A stretch of 64,000 nucleotides of DNA from assembly GCF_000281065.1 (NCBI RefSeq), contig NZ_AKKK01000047.1, forward strand, positions 140,854-204,853, given 5' to 3'. The translations under genes and the position numbers were made by a program. The DNA is from Arthrobacter sp. M2012083 (GTDB lineage Bacteria > Actinomycetota > Actinomycetes > Actinomycetales > Micrococcaceae). This document shows positions 20,002-28,571 of this stretch, piece after piece. Under the pieces are notes generated by a model. The model was not told the DNA's origin. It saw only the letters and a program-made list of their open reading frames with translations, and did not search any database. The stretch's first letter is position 1. Each line of letters opens with the position of its first letter.

Positions 20002-20511
20002 GTGAGCCAAGAACAAAACTTCCACATCCGCAAAGCAACTCCTGAAGACTGGCCCGGCATCTGGTCCATCCTGAAACCCGTGATCCGCGACGGCGAGACC
20101 TTTACCTGGGACCGTGACACCACAGAGGATGCAGCCAAGACCAAGTGGATCAAGGAAGCGCCCGGACAAACTTTCGTGGCGGTGCGCCAGGGCACTGGCG
20201 AGATACTGGGAACGGGGGAGTTCCACGCCAACCAATCCGGCGGTGGCAGCCATGTGGCCAACGCCGGGTACATGGTGGGCGCCAACAACTCAGGCCAGGG
20301 GATCGCCCGGGCGCTCTGTGCCTACTCGCTGACCGAAGCCAAGGCAGCCGGGTTCCTCTCCATGCAGTACAACGCCGTGGTGGAGAGCAACGTAAGGGCC
20401 GTGTGGTTGTGGCAATCCATGGGGTTCAAGATTCTGGCCACTGTTCCCGAAGCCTTCAACCACCCGGAGATTGGCTACGTGGGCCTCCACGTCATGTACA
20501 GAAAGCTCTAG
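20002..20511 (+). CDS. GNAT-family N-acetyltransferase
   Basis: A single-domain acetyl-CoA-dependent acetyltransferase of 169 residues; the acceptor is unknown. The CoA-binding region is NAGYMVGANNSGQGIARALCAYS, and the C-terminal SNVRAVWLWQSMGFKIL matches the usual GNAT strand-helix end. I chose GTG 20002 because a TAGCGT hexamer (19989-19994) precedes it by 7 nt, matching the leaderless pattern of the region; GTG 19993 is the alternative. It is divergent from mshA, and its last 4 bases overlap the end of the convergent GH4 gene. Confidence 0.8.
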   Translation: MSQEQNFHIRKATPEDWPGIWSILKPVIRDGETFTWDRDTTEDAAKTKWIKEAPGQTFVAVRQGTGEILGTGEFHANQSGGGSHVANAGYMVGANNSGQGIARALCAYSLTEAKAAGFLSMQYNAVVESNVRAVWLWQSMGFKILATVPEAFNHPEIGYVGLHVMYRKL

Positions 20512-21881
20512 GCCCACAACTGGCTTAGCCCGGGAAAAGCTGCCTCGTACCCTTCCAGTAGTTGCCGGCCCAAGGGGGCCGAACCTACCAAAGGGTGAGC
20601 GGCAAATGCTTGGACAGCGGCCTCGCGCTCGCCGCCGACAACGGCCCGGATGGTCAGCTGTTCAACCTCCTTCACATGCTGCATCAGAGTGAGGAACTGC
20701 CCGTCCGGCCGGTCCTGCGGAAGTGGCAGCGCGCCGTCGGGCGTTACCTCGCAAGGAACCTCGACGACGGCGTCTGCCGGCAACCCGGGAACGGCCACCT
20801 CTGCGGTAGACGCGGCACGGAACACCGGCGAGTTGGGTACATTGAGGATCAGCTGGGCGGTCCCACCGCCGGAGAGGGCACGCATAACGGACAGGGCAAC
20901 GCGTTCGTAGCCGCCCCCTGCCAGATCAGACTCGTCGCGCTGCTCCCCATGCGTCCGCGCTTCGGCCAGGTACCCTTCCTCGCGGGAGCGCCGGGCAGCA
21001 TCCCAGAGCTTATAAGGATGTGAGGCCTGAAGAAGCGACGGGTAGAGCGCCAGTTGCTGGTCATGGATGGACGCTCCGCGCGTCTCGCCTTGCTGTCCAA
21101 TGGCTGCGGTGGCCTGCGACGTTTGGTAGTAGTAGTACAGGTATTCGTTGGGCAGGCAGCCAAGTTGCAGCAGGGTGTGCTGCCCGAACAACCTCCCCTC
21201 CTCCATGGTTTCGAGAGCCGCGGAATCGGACAGCAGATCCGGTAAAAGATCGTGTCCTCCAGGCGCCAAGCGGTAAAGCCAGCCGAGGTGGTTCAGCCCG
21301 TAGTAGCCCACGCCGTCGAGCGTTCCTTCTCTAAGGGGCGCACCGGCAGCGCGGGCCGCCCGCTGGACCAAACCACCTGCGGAGTCGCAGATGCCGATCA
21401 CCCGGCGCCCCAGAACGGGAACCAGCGCTTCAGTGACCATGCCGGCAGGGTTCGTGAAATTGATCAGCCACGCGTCGGGGCAATGGAGCCGCATGGCTTC
21501 GGCGAGTTCCAGCATGTGGGGGATAGAGCGGAGCGCATACGAGATACCTCCGGCGCCAGTAGTTTCCTGGCCTAGCAACCCCAGCCGCAAGGGAACCTGT
21601 TCGTCCGCGATCCTGCCGGCGGTGCCGCCCGGACGGATCGCCGCGAACACCATGTCCGTCCCCCTGAGAGCCTGCCCAAGATCTGTGGAGACCACGACGG
21701 CGGGCGCGGAACCTTGGTCGGCGGGCATGTCCCGGAGGACCGCCTCCATGGCCGCGAGACGTGAGCCGTCCACGTCAAAAAGGACGAGTTCATCCACAAG
21801 TCCGGCAAAGGGCCCCGCGCACAAAGCCCGATATACAAGGGGAACCCGGAATCCGCCGCCACCGGCGATCATGAGCCGCAT
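20508..21881 (-). CDS. Glycoside hydrolase family 4 enzyme (6-phospho-beta-glucosidase-like)
   Basis: GH4 enzymes use NAD+, a divalent metal and a Cys ligand to cleave glycosidic bonds by redox-elimination. The N-terminal Rossmann loop is AGGGGFRVP. NFTNPAGMVTEAL, GICDSAGG (the metal Cys) and GLNHLGWLYRL are conserved GH4 segments. The 457-residue size fits. The 6-phospho-beta-glucosidase subgroup is the best guess; substrate phosphorylation and anomer cannot be told from sequence. The ATG at 21879-21881 is preceded on its strand by TAGACT, 6 nt away. It is divergent from the PfkB gene. Confidence 0.85.
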   Translation of the reverse strand: MRLMIAGGGGFRVPLVYRALCAGPFAGLVDELVLFDVDGSRLAAMEAVLRDMPADQGSAPAVVVSTDLGQALRGTDMVFAAIRPGGTAGRIADEQVPLRLGLLGQETTGAGGISYALRSIPHMLELAEAMRLHCPDAWLINFTNPAGMVTEALVPVLGRRVIGICDSAGGLVQRAARAAGAPLREGTLDGVGYYGLNHLGWLYRLAPGGHDLLPDLLSDSAALETMEEGRLFGQHTLLQLGCLPNEYLYYYYQTSQATAAIGQQGETRGASIHDQQLALYPSLLQASHPYKLWDAARRSREEGYLAEARTHGEQRDESDLAGGGYERVALSVMRALSGGGTAQLILNVPNSPVFRAASTAEVAVPGLPADAVVEVPCEVTPDGALPLPQDRPDGQFLTLMQHVKEVEQLTIRAVVGGEREAAVQAFAAHPLVGSAPLGRQLLEGYEAAFPGLSQLWA

Positions 21882-21945
21882 GGTCCGAGTCTATGCAGGC
21901 CGGCAAGACTATGCAGCCCAGTACGTGCAGCGTAGTCTGCCGTGC

Positions 21946-23040
21946 ATGGACGCAATACCCCAGCGACGATTCGACCCCCTGGCTGCGCTGCGGTCGGATG
22001 GGGATCACCAATGCGACCTCCTGCTGACTGGAACGGTATTCCAGGACATCATCTTCACCGGGCTCCCGCACGCGCCCGAACCCGGCACTGAGGTTTGGAG
22101 TGAGGGCATGGGCAGCTGCCCCGGTGGTGTCGCGAACCAAGCCATTGCCGCCGCGCGCCTCGGTTTGCGGACCAACCTCGCGGCAACCTTCGGGGACGAC
22201 GGCTACGGTGACTACAACTGGCAGATCCTGGAAAGCCAGGAACATGTTGACCTTTCGCTCTCGCAGAGGGTTCCGGGCTGGCATTCACCCGTCACGGTAT
22301 CCATGTGCGTGAACCAAGACCGGTCCATGGTGACCCACGGCCACCCCGCCCCGATCAGTTCCTCCGAACTGATCGGGAAGCCACCTAAGGCGCTTGCCGC
22401 CGTCGCTGACCTGGGCGAGGAACTGGAACCGTGGATGCTCGCAGCGAATGAGGCAGGCACCAAGCTGTTCGGAGTGGTGGGCTGGGACCCAACAGGGGTG
22501 TGGTCAGAGCGCCGACTGGACCAGCTGGGAAACTTTTACGCCTTCCTGCCCAATGCCCCTGAAGCGATGGCGTTTACCGGCAAAGCAGACCCCTGGGCGG
22601 CGCTATATTCGCTGGCGGACCGGGTGCCCGTGGCAGTGGTAACCCTTGGCCCCCAAGGCGCGGTGGCAGTGGATTCGGAAACGGGGGAAGAGGAGTGGGT
22701 GCCGTCCCTGCCCGTGTCGGCCTCAGATCCCACGGGCGCCGGGGACTGCTTCGGGGCCGCCTTCATCGTGGGATGCCTGGCAGGGTGGAGGTTGGGGGAC
22801 CGGCTCCGGTTCGCGAACCTTTGCGCCTCCTTGGCGGTCCAGGAGGTGGGCGGCTCACTGGCGGCACCCGGTTGGGGTGACATCGCCGACTGGTGGCAGC
22901 GGGCGAATGCGCGGAAGGAACGTCAGTCAAGTCAGTGGTTGCGGCGCTTCGCCTTCCTGGAACCGATCGTGAAGGACATCCCCGCGGAAGCACAGCGTCG
23001 GGCCCGGGCGACCATTGCGCATTTGTCGGACGCGCAGTAG
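21946..23040 (+). CDS. PfkB-family carbohydrate kinase
   Basis: A ribokinase-fold sugar or nucleoside kinase. The substrate side shows GSCPGGVANQAIAAARLG; the C-terminal signature DPTGAGDCFGAAF carries the catalytic Asp and the anion hole. A long frame continues upstream across the divergent GH4 gene. The likely start is ATG 21946 (MDAIPQRRF), with TAGTCT at 21933-21938, 7 nt before it; this gives 364 residues. The true substrate is unknown. Divergent pairing with a GH4 glycosidase suggests sugar use, but this is only context. Confidence 0.8.
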   Translation: MDAIPQRRFDPLAALRSDGDHQCDLLLTGTVFQDIIFTGLPHAPEPGTEVWSEGMGSCPGGVANQAIAAARLGLRTNLAATFGDDGYGDYNWQILESQEHVDLSLSQRVPGWHSPVTVSMCVNQDRSMVTHGHPAPISSSELIGKPPKALAAVADLGEELEPWMLAANEAGTKLFGVVGWDPTGVWSERRLDQLGNFYAFLPNAPEAMAFTGKADPWAALYSLADRVPVAVVTLGPQGAVAVDSETGEEEWVPSLPVSASDPTGAGDCFGAAFIVGCLAGWRLGDRLRFANLCASLAVQEVGGSLAAPGWGDIADWWQRANARKERQSSQWLRRFAFLEPIVKDIPAEAQRRARATIAHLSDAQ

Positions 23041-23068
23041 CTGTGAAAGCCCCACGGCTACTGCGCAG

Positions 23069-23098
23069 TTAACCCGAGTTCACTGACAGCACTAGAAT
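23069..23098 (+). promoter_or_regulatory. alr promoter, probably leaderless
   Basis: TAGAAT at 23093-23098 is a good -10 hexamer, and TTAACC at 23069-23074, 18 bp upstream, is a weak -35. The GTG start of alr is 7 nt downstream of the -10, where transcription should begin. Confidence 0.55.
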
Positions 23099-23105
23099 CT
23101 CTAGG

Positions 23106-24347
23106 GTGACTTACGAAGCAGCTGCAGATATCGGTATCGGGTCGAAGGCCTCCATAGCAAAGTCAGCGGTGCTGGAACGCTCCGCCGTGATTGATCTCGA
23201 CGCCGTGCGGCACAACGTTCGTCAGTTTGTCGGCATCGCCTCCCCGGCAGCTGTTATGGCCGTGGTTAAGGCAGACGCTTATGGGCACGGCGCCGTGCAA
23301 GTTGCCAGGGCAGCCCTCGACGCCGGAGCGGCCTGGCTGGGTGTCGCCCACATTTCCGAGGCGCTCGCCCTGCGTGCCGCCGGAGTTGATGCCCCGCTAC
23401 TCGCCTGGCTGCATACCCGCGAAAGCAACTTCCAAGCGGCAGTGGCCGCCGGCATCGACGTCGGAATTTCCGGTTGGGAACTTGAAGCCGTGGTGGCTGC
23501 AGCCCGGGAGCAGGAACGGCCGGCGCGTGTGCATCTCAAGGTGGACACGGGGCTGGGCCGGAACGGCTGCACCATCGCAGACTGGGACCAGTTGTTGGGC
23601 CAGGCCATGGAATACCAGGATCAAGGCCTCTTGCGGGTTGTGGGCATCTTCTCCCACCTCGCCGTTGCTGACGAACCCCAGCGCCCTGAAACCGATGATC
23701 AATTGGCTGTTTTTCGCGAAGCCCTCGCCATGGCCGAAGACGCAGGCGTGGATACCGAGGTCCGGCACATTGCCAACACGCCTGCAGCGTTGTCCCGCCC
23801 CGACTCACACTTTGACCTCGTCCGAGTGGGCCTGGGCATCTACGGATTGTCGCCCTTCGAAGGGGCTACGTCCGCGGAACTTGGCTTGCATCCCGCAATG
23901 ACGGTCCGGACTCTTCTGTCCAACTGCAAAAAGGTGCCCGAAGGCCAGGGCGTTTCCTACGGACTCCATTACCGGACCAGCCAGGAAAGCACGCTGGGCT
24001 TGGTGCCGCTCGGGTATGCAGACGGCGTCCCGCGGATTGCCACGGGAGGTCCTGTGCGGGTGGAGGGCATCAACTACCCGGTGGTTGGCAGGATTGCCAT
24101 GGACCAAATGGTCATCGATCTGGGGCCGTTGTCCCCTGAAGCGGCGGCGAACCTCAAGGGCGCCGAGGCTGTCATGTTCGGCAACGGTGCCAACGGCGGG
24201 CCCACCGCCGATGATTGGGCGGCCGCGGCGGGAACCAACAACTACGAAATCGTGACGCGCATCAGCCCCAGGGTTCCACGCAGCTACGTCAATGAGATGC
24301 CCGCGCGGGCCGAAGTCAACAACGCAGCAGATGCGGCCGCGCTGTGA
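23106..24347 (+). CDS. alr: Alanine racemase
   Basis: A PLP enzyme making D-alanine for peptidoglycan. The PLP lysine is K55 in VVKADAYGHG, and the second catalytic base is Y285 in VSYGLHYR. C-terminal family motifs RIAMDQMVID and ISPRVPRSY are present. It has 413 residues, with an N-terminal extension of about 25 residues before AVIDLDAVRHN. GTG at 23106 is supported by the adjacent -10. The end overlaps tsaE (GTGA), which begins an alr-tsaE-tsaB-rimI-tsaD operon. Confidence 0.95.
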   Translation: MTYEAAADIGIGSKASIAKSAVLERSAVIDLDAVRHNVRQFVGIASPAAVMAVVKADAYGHGAVQVARAALDAGAAWLGVAHISEALALRAAGVDAPLLAWLHTRESNFQAAVAAGIDVGISGWELEAVVAAAREQERPARVHLKVDTGLGRNGCTIADWDQLLGQAMEYQDQGLLRVVGIFSHLAVADEPQRPETDDQLAVFREALAMAEDAGVDTEVRHIANTPAALSRPDSHFDLVRVGLGIYGLSPFEGATSAELGLHPAMTVRTLLSNCKKVPEGQGVSYGLHYRTSQESTLGLVPLGYADGVPRIATGGPVRVEGINYPVVGRIAMDQMVIDLGPLSPEAAANLKGAEAVMFGNGANGGPTADDWAAAAGTNNYEIVTRISPRVPRSYVNEMPARAEVNNAADAAAL

Positions 24348-24922
24348 GCGAAGCACAGTGGGAGCGCACCCTCACGGTTTCGACGGCGGAGCAGACCCAT
24401 GCGCTCGCAGCAGCTTTGGGTGGGGTGCTTGAAGCCGGAGATCTCCTGGTCCTGACCGGAGAACTGGGTGCGGGCAAGACGACGTTCACCCAAGGGCTTG
24501 GCGAGGGGCTGGGTGTCCGTGCCGGCATCATTTCGCCGACCTTTGTCCTGGTACGGATCCACCCCAATCGCGCCGATGGCCCCAGGCCCGGGGGCCCCGA
24601 CCTGGTCCATGTTGACGCCTACCGCCTGGACTCGGCAGCGGAGATTGACGACATCGATCTCGAGAACACCATGGATACAGCGGTCACCGTGGTGGAGTGG
24701 GGCCGGGACCGGGTGGAGCATCTCTCGGACAGCCGCTTGGAGGTTGACCTTCTCAGGTCGGTTGGCGGGGAAGACACGGAAGCCACAACGGACGGCGGCG
24801 TCATGGACTTCGATACCGATGACGACGACGAACCCCGCACCATCGTGTTCCGCGGTTTCGGTCCCCGCTGGGCCGAAGCACCGCAACTCCTCGAAATTAC
24901 TTCACCGGTGGAAGGCAACTGA
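24344..24922 (+). CDS. tsaE: tRNA t6A biosynthesis ATPase TsaE
   Basis: TsaE is the P-loop ATPase that drives turnover of the TsaB-TsaD complex making N6-threonylcarbamoyl-adenosine at tRNA position 37. Walker A is GELGAGKTTFTQG, followed by SPTFVLV and the Walker-B-like HVDAYRLDS. The 192 residues exceed the usual 150-160 because of an acidic insertion (DTDDDDEP) near the C-terminus. The GTG start overlaps the alr stop, and the gene's stop overlaps the tsaB start by one base. Confidence 0.93.
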   Translation: MSEAQWERTLTVSTAEQTHALAAALGGVLEAGDLLVLTGELGAGKTTFTQGLGEGLGVRAGIISPTFVLVRIHPNRADGPRPGGPDLVHVDAYRLDSAAEIDDIDLENTMDTAVTVVEWGRDRVEHLSDSRLEVDLLRSVGGEDTEATTDGGVMDFDTDDDDEPRTIVFRGFGPRWAEAPQLLEITSPVEGN

Positions 24923-25593
24923 TGCTGATACTGGCCATTGATACCTCAGCGGTTGCCAGTGCGGCCCTGATCTCGGACGATGCCATGGAAAGCGTAGTGG
25001 ACTCCTTCACTACGGAAGACACCCGAAGCCACGCGGAAGTGCTGGCACCCGGGATCGAGAAGCTCCTGGCTGGTGCCGGGGTCACCGGCGCGGACATCGA
25101 TGCGATCGTCACCGGCGTGGGACCCGGCCCGTTTACCGGCCTCCGCTCCGGTATCGCGACCGCCCGCACTCTCGCCTTCGTGTGGGACAAGCCGTTGTAC
25201 GGGCTCATGAGCCTGGATGCCATCGCCTTGGAAGTTGCGGAGTCCACCGCAGCGACCCCCGAATTCCTGGTGGCGACGGATGCCCGGCGCAAAGAGGTCT
25301 ATTGGGCCCGTTACACCCTGGCCGAGGGCCAGCTTCCGGAACTCGTGGACGGCCCCCATGTTGGTTTCGCTTCTGAGTTGCCCGAGTTGCCGGTGTTCGG
25401 CGCGGGAGCAGGCTTATACGCCGATGTCCTCAAGGCGGATGAAGATTTCGCAACCACCCAGCCGGATGCGGCTTCGTTGGGCCAATTCGCCCTGGCAAAG
25501 CTCACTGCCGGGCAGGCCTTGCTTGACTCAACACCTCTGTATTTGCGGGAATCGGACGCCCAGGTGCCCGGGCCCAGGAAGCGCGCACTGTGA
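24922..25593 (+). CDS. tsaB: tRNA t6A biosynthesis protein TsaB
   Basis: TsaB is the partner and stabiliser of TsaD. It shows the ASKHA-fold start LILAIDTSAVASAAL, the segment TGVGPGPFTGLRSGIATARTLA and the partially conserved DARRKEVYWARY. It has 223 residues and overlaps tsaE by one base (TGATG). It sits in the conserved order tsaE-tsaB-rimI-tsaD. Confidence 0.93.
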   Translation: MLILAIDTSAVASAALISDDAMESVVDSFTTEDTRSHAEVLAPGIEKLLAGAGVTGADIDAIVTGVGPGPFTGLRSGIATARTLAFVWDKPLYGLMSLDAIALEVAESTAATPEFLVATDARRKEVYWARYTLAEGQLPELVDGPHVGFASELPELPVFGAGAGLYADVLKADEDFATTQPDAASLGQFALAKLTAGQALLDSTPLYLRESDAQVPGPRKRAL

Positions 25594-25606
25594 TGGGAGG
25601 GACACT

Positions 25607-26104
25607 GTGAAACTGTCACCCAAGATGGAACTCGAAGGGGTTTCCCTGCGCGAAATGACCGAGGCCGACGTCCCGGCCGTGGAGGTCCTGGAGCGCCGCT
25701 TGTTCCCCGTGGACGCGTGGCCCCTGCAGATGTTCTTCGACGAGCTGGCCCAGCCCGAGACACGGCGATACGTGGTGGCAGAGGTTGCAGGGGAGATCGT
25801 GGCTTACGCCGGATTGATGTGCATCGAGCCGATCGCGGACGTCCAGACGATCGCCGTCGTGCCTGAATTCGAGGGCAAGGGCATTGGCTCTGCTGTCCTG
25901 GCAGAACTGATTGACGAAGCTCGGCGCCGCCGTGCGGAGGATGTCCTGCTGGAAGTCCGGGCGGACAACCCACGCGCCCAGCAACTGTACCTGCGGTTCG
26001 GCTTCGAGCAGATCCACGTCAGGCCCCGCTACTACAGGGACGGCACGGACGCCCTGATTATGCGTCTTGAATTGAACAAACCCCAAGAAGGAGCCACAGC
26101 GTGA
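25607..26104 (+). CDS. rimI: Ribosomal protein S18 alanine N-acetyltransferase RimI
   Basis: A GNAT enzyme that acetylates the N-terminus of ribosomal protein S18 in characterised relatives. The CoA loop is VVPEFEGKGIGSAVLAEL, followed by LEVRADNPRAQQLYLRFGF and the family end RPRYYRDGTDALIM. The start is GTG 25607 with GGGAGGG upstream, giving 165 residues; the long upstream frame only shadows tsaB. It overlaps tsaD by 4 bases, and its place between tsaB and tsaD supports RimI over other GNATs. Confidence 0.9.
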   Translation: MKLSPKMELEGVSLREMTEADVPAVEVLERRLFPVDAWPLQMFFDELAQPETRRYVVAEVAGEIVAYAGLMCIEPIADVQTIAVVPEFEGKGIGSAVLAELIDEARRRRAEDVLLEVRADNPRAQQLYLRFGFEQIHVRPRYYRDGTDALIMRLELNKPQEGATA

Positions 26105-27246
26105 GCGGGCCGTATCCGGAACAGCCAAAGCAGCCGCTGGTGCTTGGCATTGAGTCATCCTGCGACGAGACCGGTGTGGGCATCGTGCGGGGGACCACCT
26201 TGCTGACCAACACGGTGTCATCGTCCATGGATGAACATGTTCGCTTTGGCGGCGTCATCCCGGAGATCGCATCACGCGCCCACTTGGATGCCTTTGTGCC
26301 CACCTTGCAGGAGTCGCTCCACGAGGCTGGCGTCACCTTGGATGATATCGATGCCATTGCCGTCACGTCCGGTCCGGGCCTCGCAGGTGCGCTGATGGTG
26401 GGTGTTTGCGCTGCGAAGGCGCTCGCTGTCGCAACCGGCAAACCGCTCTATGCCATCAATCACCTGGTGGCGCACGTTGGCGTGGGACTGCTGGATGGCA
26501 GGGCAGCTTCGGGTGGAGCGCCCGACGCCGTTGCTGCCGCCGGCTTGGGTGCCGGGAAGCTGCCGGAGAACCTCGGAGCACTGCTGGTATCGGGTGGGCA
26601 CACGGAAATCCTTCGCATCCGAAGCATCACTGACGATGTCCAGCTGCTGGGTTCAACCATCGACGACGCCGCCGGCGAAGCCTATGACAAAGTGGCCCGC
26701 ATCCTCGGCCTCGGGTATCCGGGTGGGCCCGCCATCGACAAACTTGCACGCCAAGGCAACCCCAAGTCCATCCGCTTCCCGCGCGGGCTCACCCAGCCCA
26801 AGTACATGGGCACCGCGGAGGACAAGGGCCCGCACCGCTACGACTGGTCCTTCAGCGGCCTGAAAACGGCAGTGGCCCGGTGCGTTGAGCAGTTCGAAGC
26901 CCGCGGCGAGGAAGTTCCTGTGGCAGACATCGCCGCGGCGTTCCAGGAGGCCGTGGTGGACGTTATCAGTTCAAAGGCAGTCCTGGCCTGCAAAGAGCAC
27001 GGCATCACTGACGTCCTGCTGGGTGGGGGCGTTGCAGCAAACTCGAGGCTGCGGGAACTGACTGGGCAGCGCTGTACTTCCGCGGGAATCAAGCTGCATG
27101 TTCCGCCGCTGGACCTGTGCACGGATAACGGGGCCATGGTTGCCGCGCTCGGAGCGCAGCTGATCATGGCCGGCATTGCTCCCAGCGGAGTGGAGTTCGC
27201 GCCTGATTCCTCAATGCCGGTAACTACGGTGTCAGTGGCTGCCTGA
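26101..27246 (+). CDS. tsaD: tRNA N6-adenosine threonylcarbamoyltransferase TsaD
   Basis: TsaD transfers the threonylcarbamoyl group to A37 of ANN-decoding tRNAs. Motifs in order are GIESSCDETGVG (16-27), the iron/zinc pair H121-xxx-H125, GGHTE, DDAAGEAYDKVA, FSGLKTAV, GGGVAANSRLRE and TDNGAM. An insertion of about 25 residues rich in Ala and Gly follows the His pair. It has 381 residues with a GTG start overlapping the rimI stop. It ends the operon and converges on the YbdK-type gene with only 10 bases between. Confidence 0.95.
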   Translation: MSGPYPEQPKQPLVLGIESSCDETGVGIVRGTTLLTNTVSSSMDEHVRFGGVIPEIASRAHLDAFVPTLQESLHEAGVTLDDIDAIAVTSGPGLAGALMVGVCAAKALAVATGKPLYAINHLVAHVGVGLLDGRAASGGAPDAVAAAGLGAGKLPENLGALLVSGGHTEILRIRSITDDVQLLGSTIDDAAGEAYDKVARILGLGYPGGPAIDKLARQGNPKSIRFPRGLTQPKYMGTAEDKGPHRYDWSFSGLKTAVARCVEQFEARGEEVPVADIAAAFQEAVVDVISSKAVLACKEHGITDVLLGGGVAANSRLRELTGQRCTSAGIKLHVPPLDLCTDNGAMVAALGAQLIMAGIAPSGVEFAPDSSMPVTTVSVAA

Positions 27247-27256
27247 GCTGTACCAG

Positions 27257-28408
27257 CTACGCGTCAGGTCCTTTGCGCATCTGTTTCACGAGGTCCATGA
27301 CCACTGCCTGCAGGTCACCGTTGTGTTCTGCGGCCACCCGGCGCTGCCGCTGGTAGCTTGCTCCGCGCTCGATGATCTTCAGGACGTCTGCCAGTTCTTC
27401 TGAGCAACCCAGCTTGGCTGCCACAGGTTCCAGCCGGGCGACGGTTTCCGCGAGGTGCTCCGTGACCAGCTGCTCGTTGCCCTGGGCATCGAGGATGATG
27501 ATGGCTTCCATGCCGTAGCGTGCGGCACGCCATTTGTTCTCCTGCACATGCCACGGCGGCATGGTGGGGATGCTGCCACCGGCATCAAGGATGGAGGAGA
27601 ACTCGTCCACCAGGCATTGGGTCAGCGCAGCAATAGCGCCTACTTCTTCAAGTGTGGCCAAGCCGTCGCAGATGCGCATCTCGATGGTGCCCAGGTTCGA
27701 CACCGGCCGGATGTCCCAGCGGATTTCCGAGGTTGCGTCGATGACACCTGTGGTGAACATGTCCTGGACGTAGGACTCGTAGGCTTCCCATGTTTCGAAC
27801 TGGAAGGGAAGCCCGGCAGTGGGAAGCTGCTGGAACATGAGCGCACGTTGGGAGGCGTATCCGGTTTCTTCGCCGGCCCAGTAAGGGCTGGAGGCGGACA
27901 ACGCTTGGAAGTGCGGGAAGTAGTTGACCAGGCCATCCAGAATGGGAAGGACCTTGTCCCGGCGGTCGATGCCCACATGGACGTGAACGCCGTAGATCAC
28001 CATTTGGCGTCCCCACCATTGGGTCCGTTCGATCAGCTTGGCGTATCGCTCCTTGTCCGTGACGGGCTGGAGCAGGGGCGGGCTGAAGGGGTGGCTGCCT
28101 GCGCAGAAGACTTCCACACCCATGGGATCGGTGACTTCACGGACGGCGGCGAGGGAACGGCTGAGGTCCTCTTTGGCATCCTTGACGGTCTCGCAGATGC
28201 CAGTGACCAGTTCCACAGTATTGAGGAGCAGTTCGCGCTTGATATGGGGGTGTTCGTCGTCCTCGTTGAGGTCGGGGTGGTTCGCGGCGACGCCCTTCAG
28301 GACGTCGTTGGCCACGGAGACCAATTCCCCGGTGCGTGCATTGACGAGCGCCAACTCCCATTCCACACCCAGTGTCGATTGCCTGGATGGCGCAAAATCA
28401 ATCTGCAC
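27257..28408 (-). CDS. YbdK-type carboxylate-amine ligase (glutamate-cysteine ligase family 2)
   Basis: An ATP-dependent ligase of the GCS2 family. STLGVEWELALV at the N-terminus and HVHVGIDRRDKV in the middle are characteristic, and GSHPF matches the substrate loop. E. coli YbdK has weak glutamate-cysteine ligase activity. Here the organism looks like a mycothiol producer, so glutathione synthesis is not expected and the true amine is unknown. The start is GTG (top-strand 28406-28408) with GAGGGGA 6 nt upstream; the length is 383. Confidence 0.82.
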   Translation of the reverse strand: MQIDFAPSRQSTLGVEWELALVNARTGELVSVANDVLKGVAANHPDLNEDDEHPHIKRELLLNTVELVTGICETVKDAKEDLSRSLAAVREVTDPMGVEVFCAGSHPFSPPLLQPVTDKERYAKLIERTQWWGRQMVIYGVHVHVGIDRRDKVLPILDGLVNYFPHFQALSASSPYWAGEETGYASQRALMFQQLPTAGLPFQFETWEAYESYVQDMFTTGVIDATSEIRWDIRPVSNLGTIEMRICDGLATLEEVGAIAALTQCLVDEFSSILDAGGSIPTMPPWHVQENKWRAARYGMEAIIILDAQGNEQLVTEHLAETVARLEPVAAKLGCSEELADVLKIIERGASYQRQRRVAAEHNGDLQAVVMDLVKQMRKGPDA

Positions 28409-28536
28409 GTAGTCCCCTCATAGTCTGTCTCAGCCGGACGCGGTTCCCCGCTGTGGGGCCGCCAGCGGTCGGATCAAGTCTAATGCAGCCGGAACATAGG
28501 TGGCTGCTGTGAGCTAGGGACGACAAGCATCATCAT

Positions 28537-28565
28537 TTGCTAATGAGAATGCTTCGCAATAGAAT
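28537..28565 (+). promoter_or_regulatory. Promoter with candidate Zur operator upstream of the COG0523 gene
   Basis: A good promoter is visible: TTGCTA (28537-28542), a 17-base spacer and TAGAAT (28560-28565), with the ATG 6 nt later. The spacer holds taatgagaatg (28541-28551), which resembles half of the AT-rich Zur box, and TTGC/GCAA ends (28537-28540 and 28555-28558) give weak dyad symmetry. The Zur assignment rests mainly on the two genes downstream. The promoter is much better supported than the operator. Confidence 0.45.
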
Positions 28566-28571
28566 CGAGGC

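Noticed and set aside
21391..21945. N-terminal extension of the PfkB kinase
   Set aside because: It is antisense to the GH4 gene; a -10 hexamer and ATG at 21946 give a normal-sized kinase.
22277..22281. Frameshift suspected within the PfkB gene
   Set aside because: The frame is open from 21946 to 23040 with both the N-terminal GG motif and the C-terminal DPTGAGD in phase.
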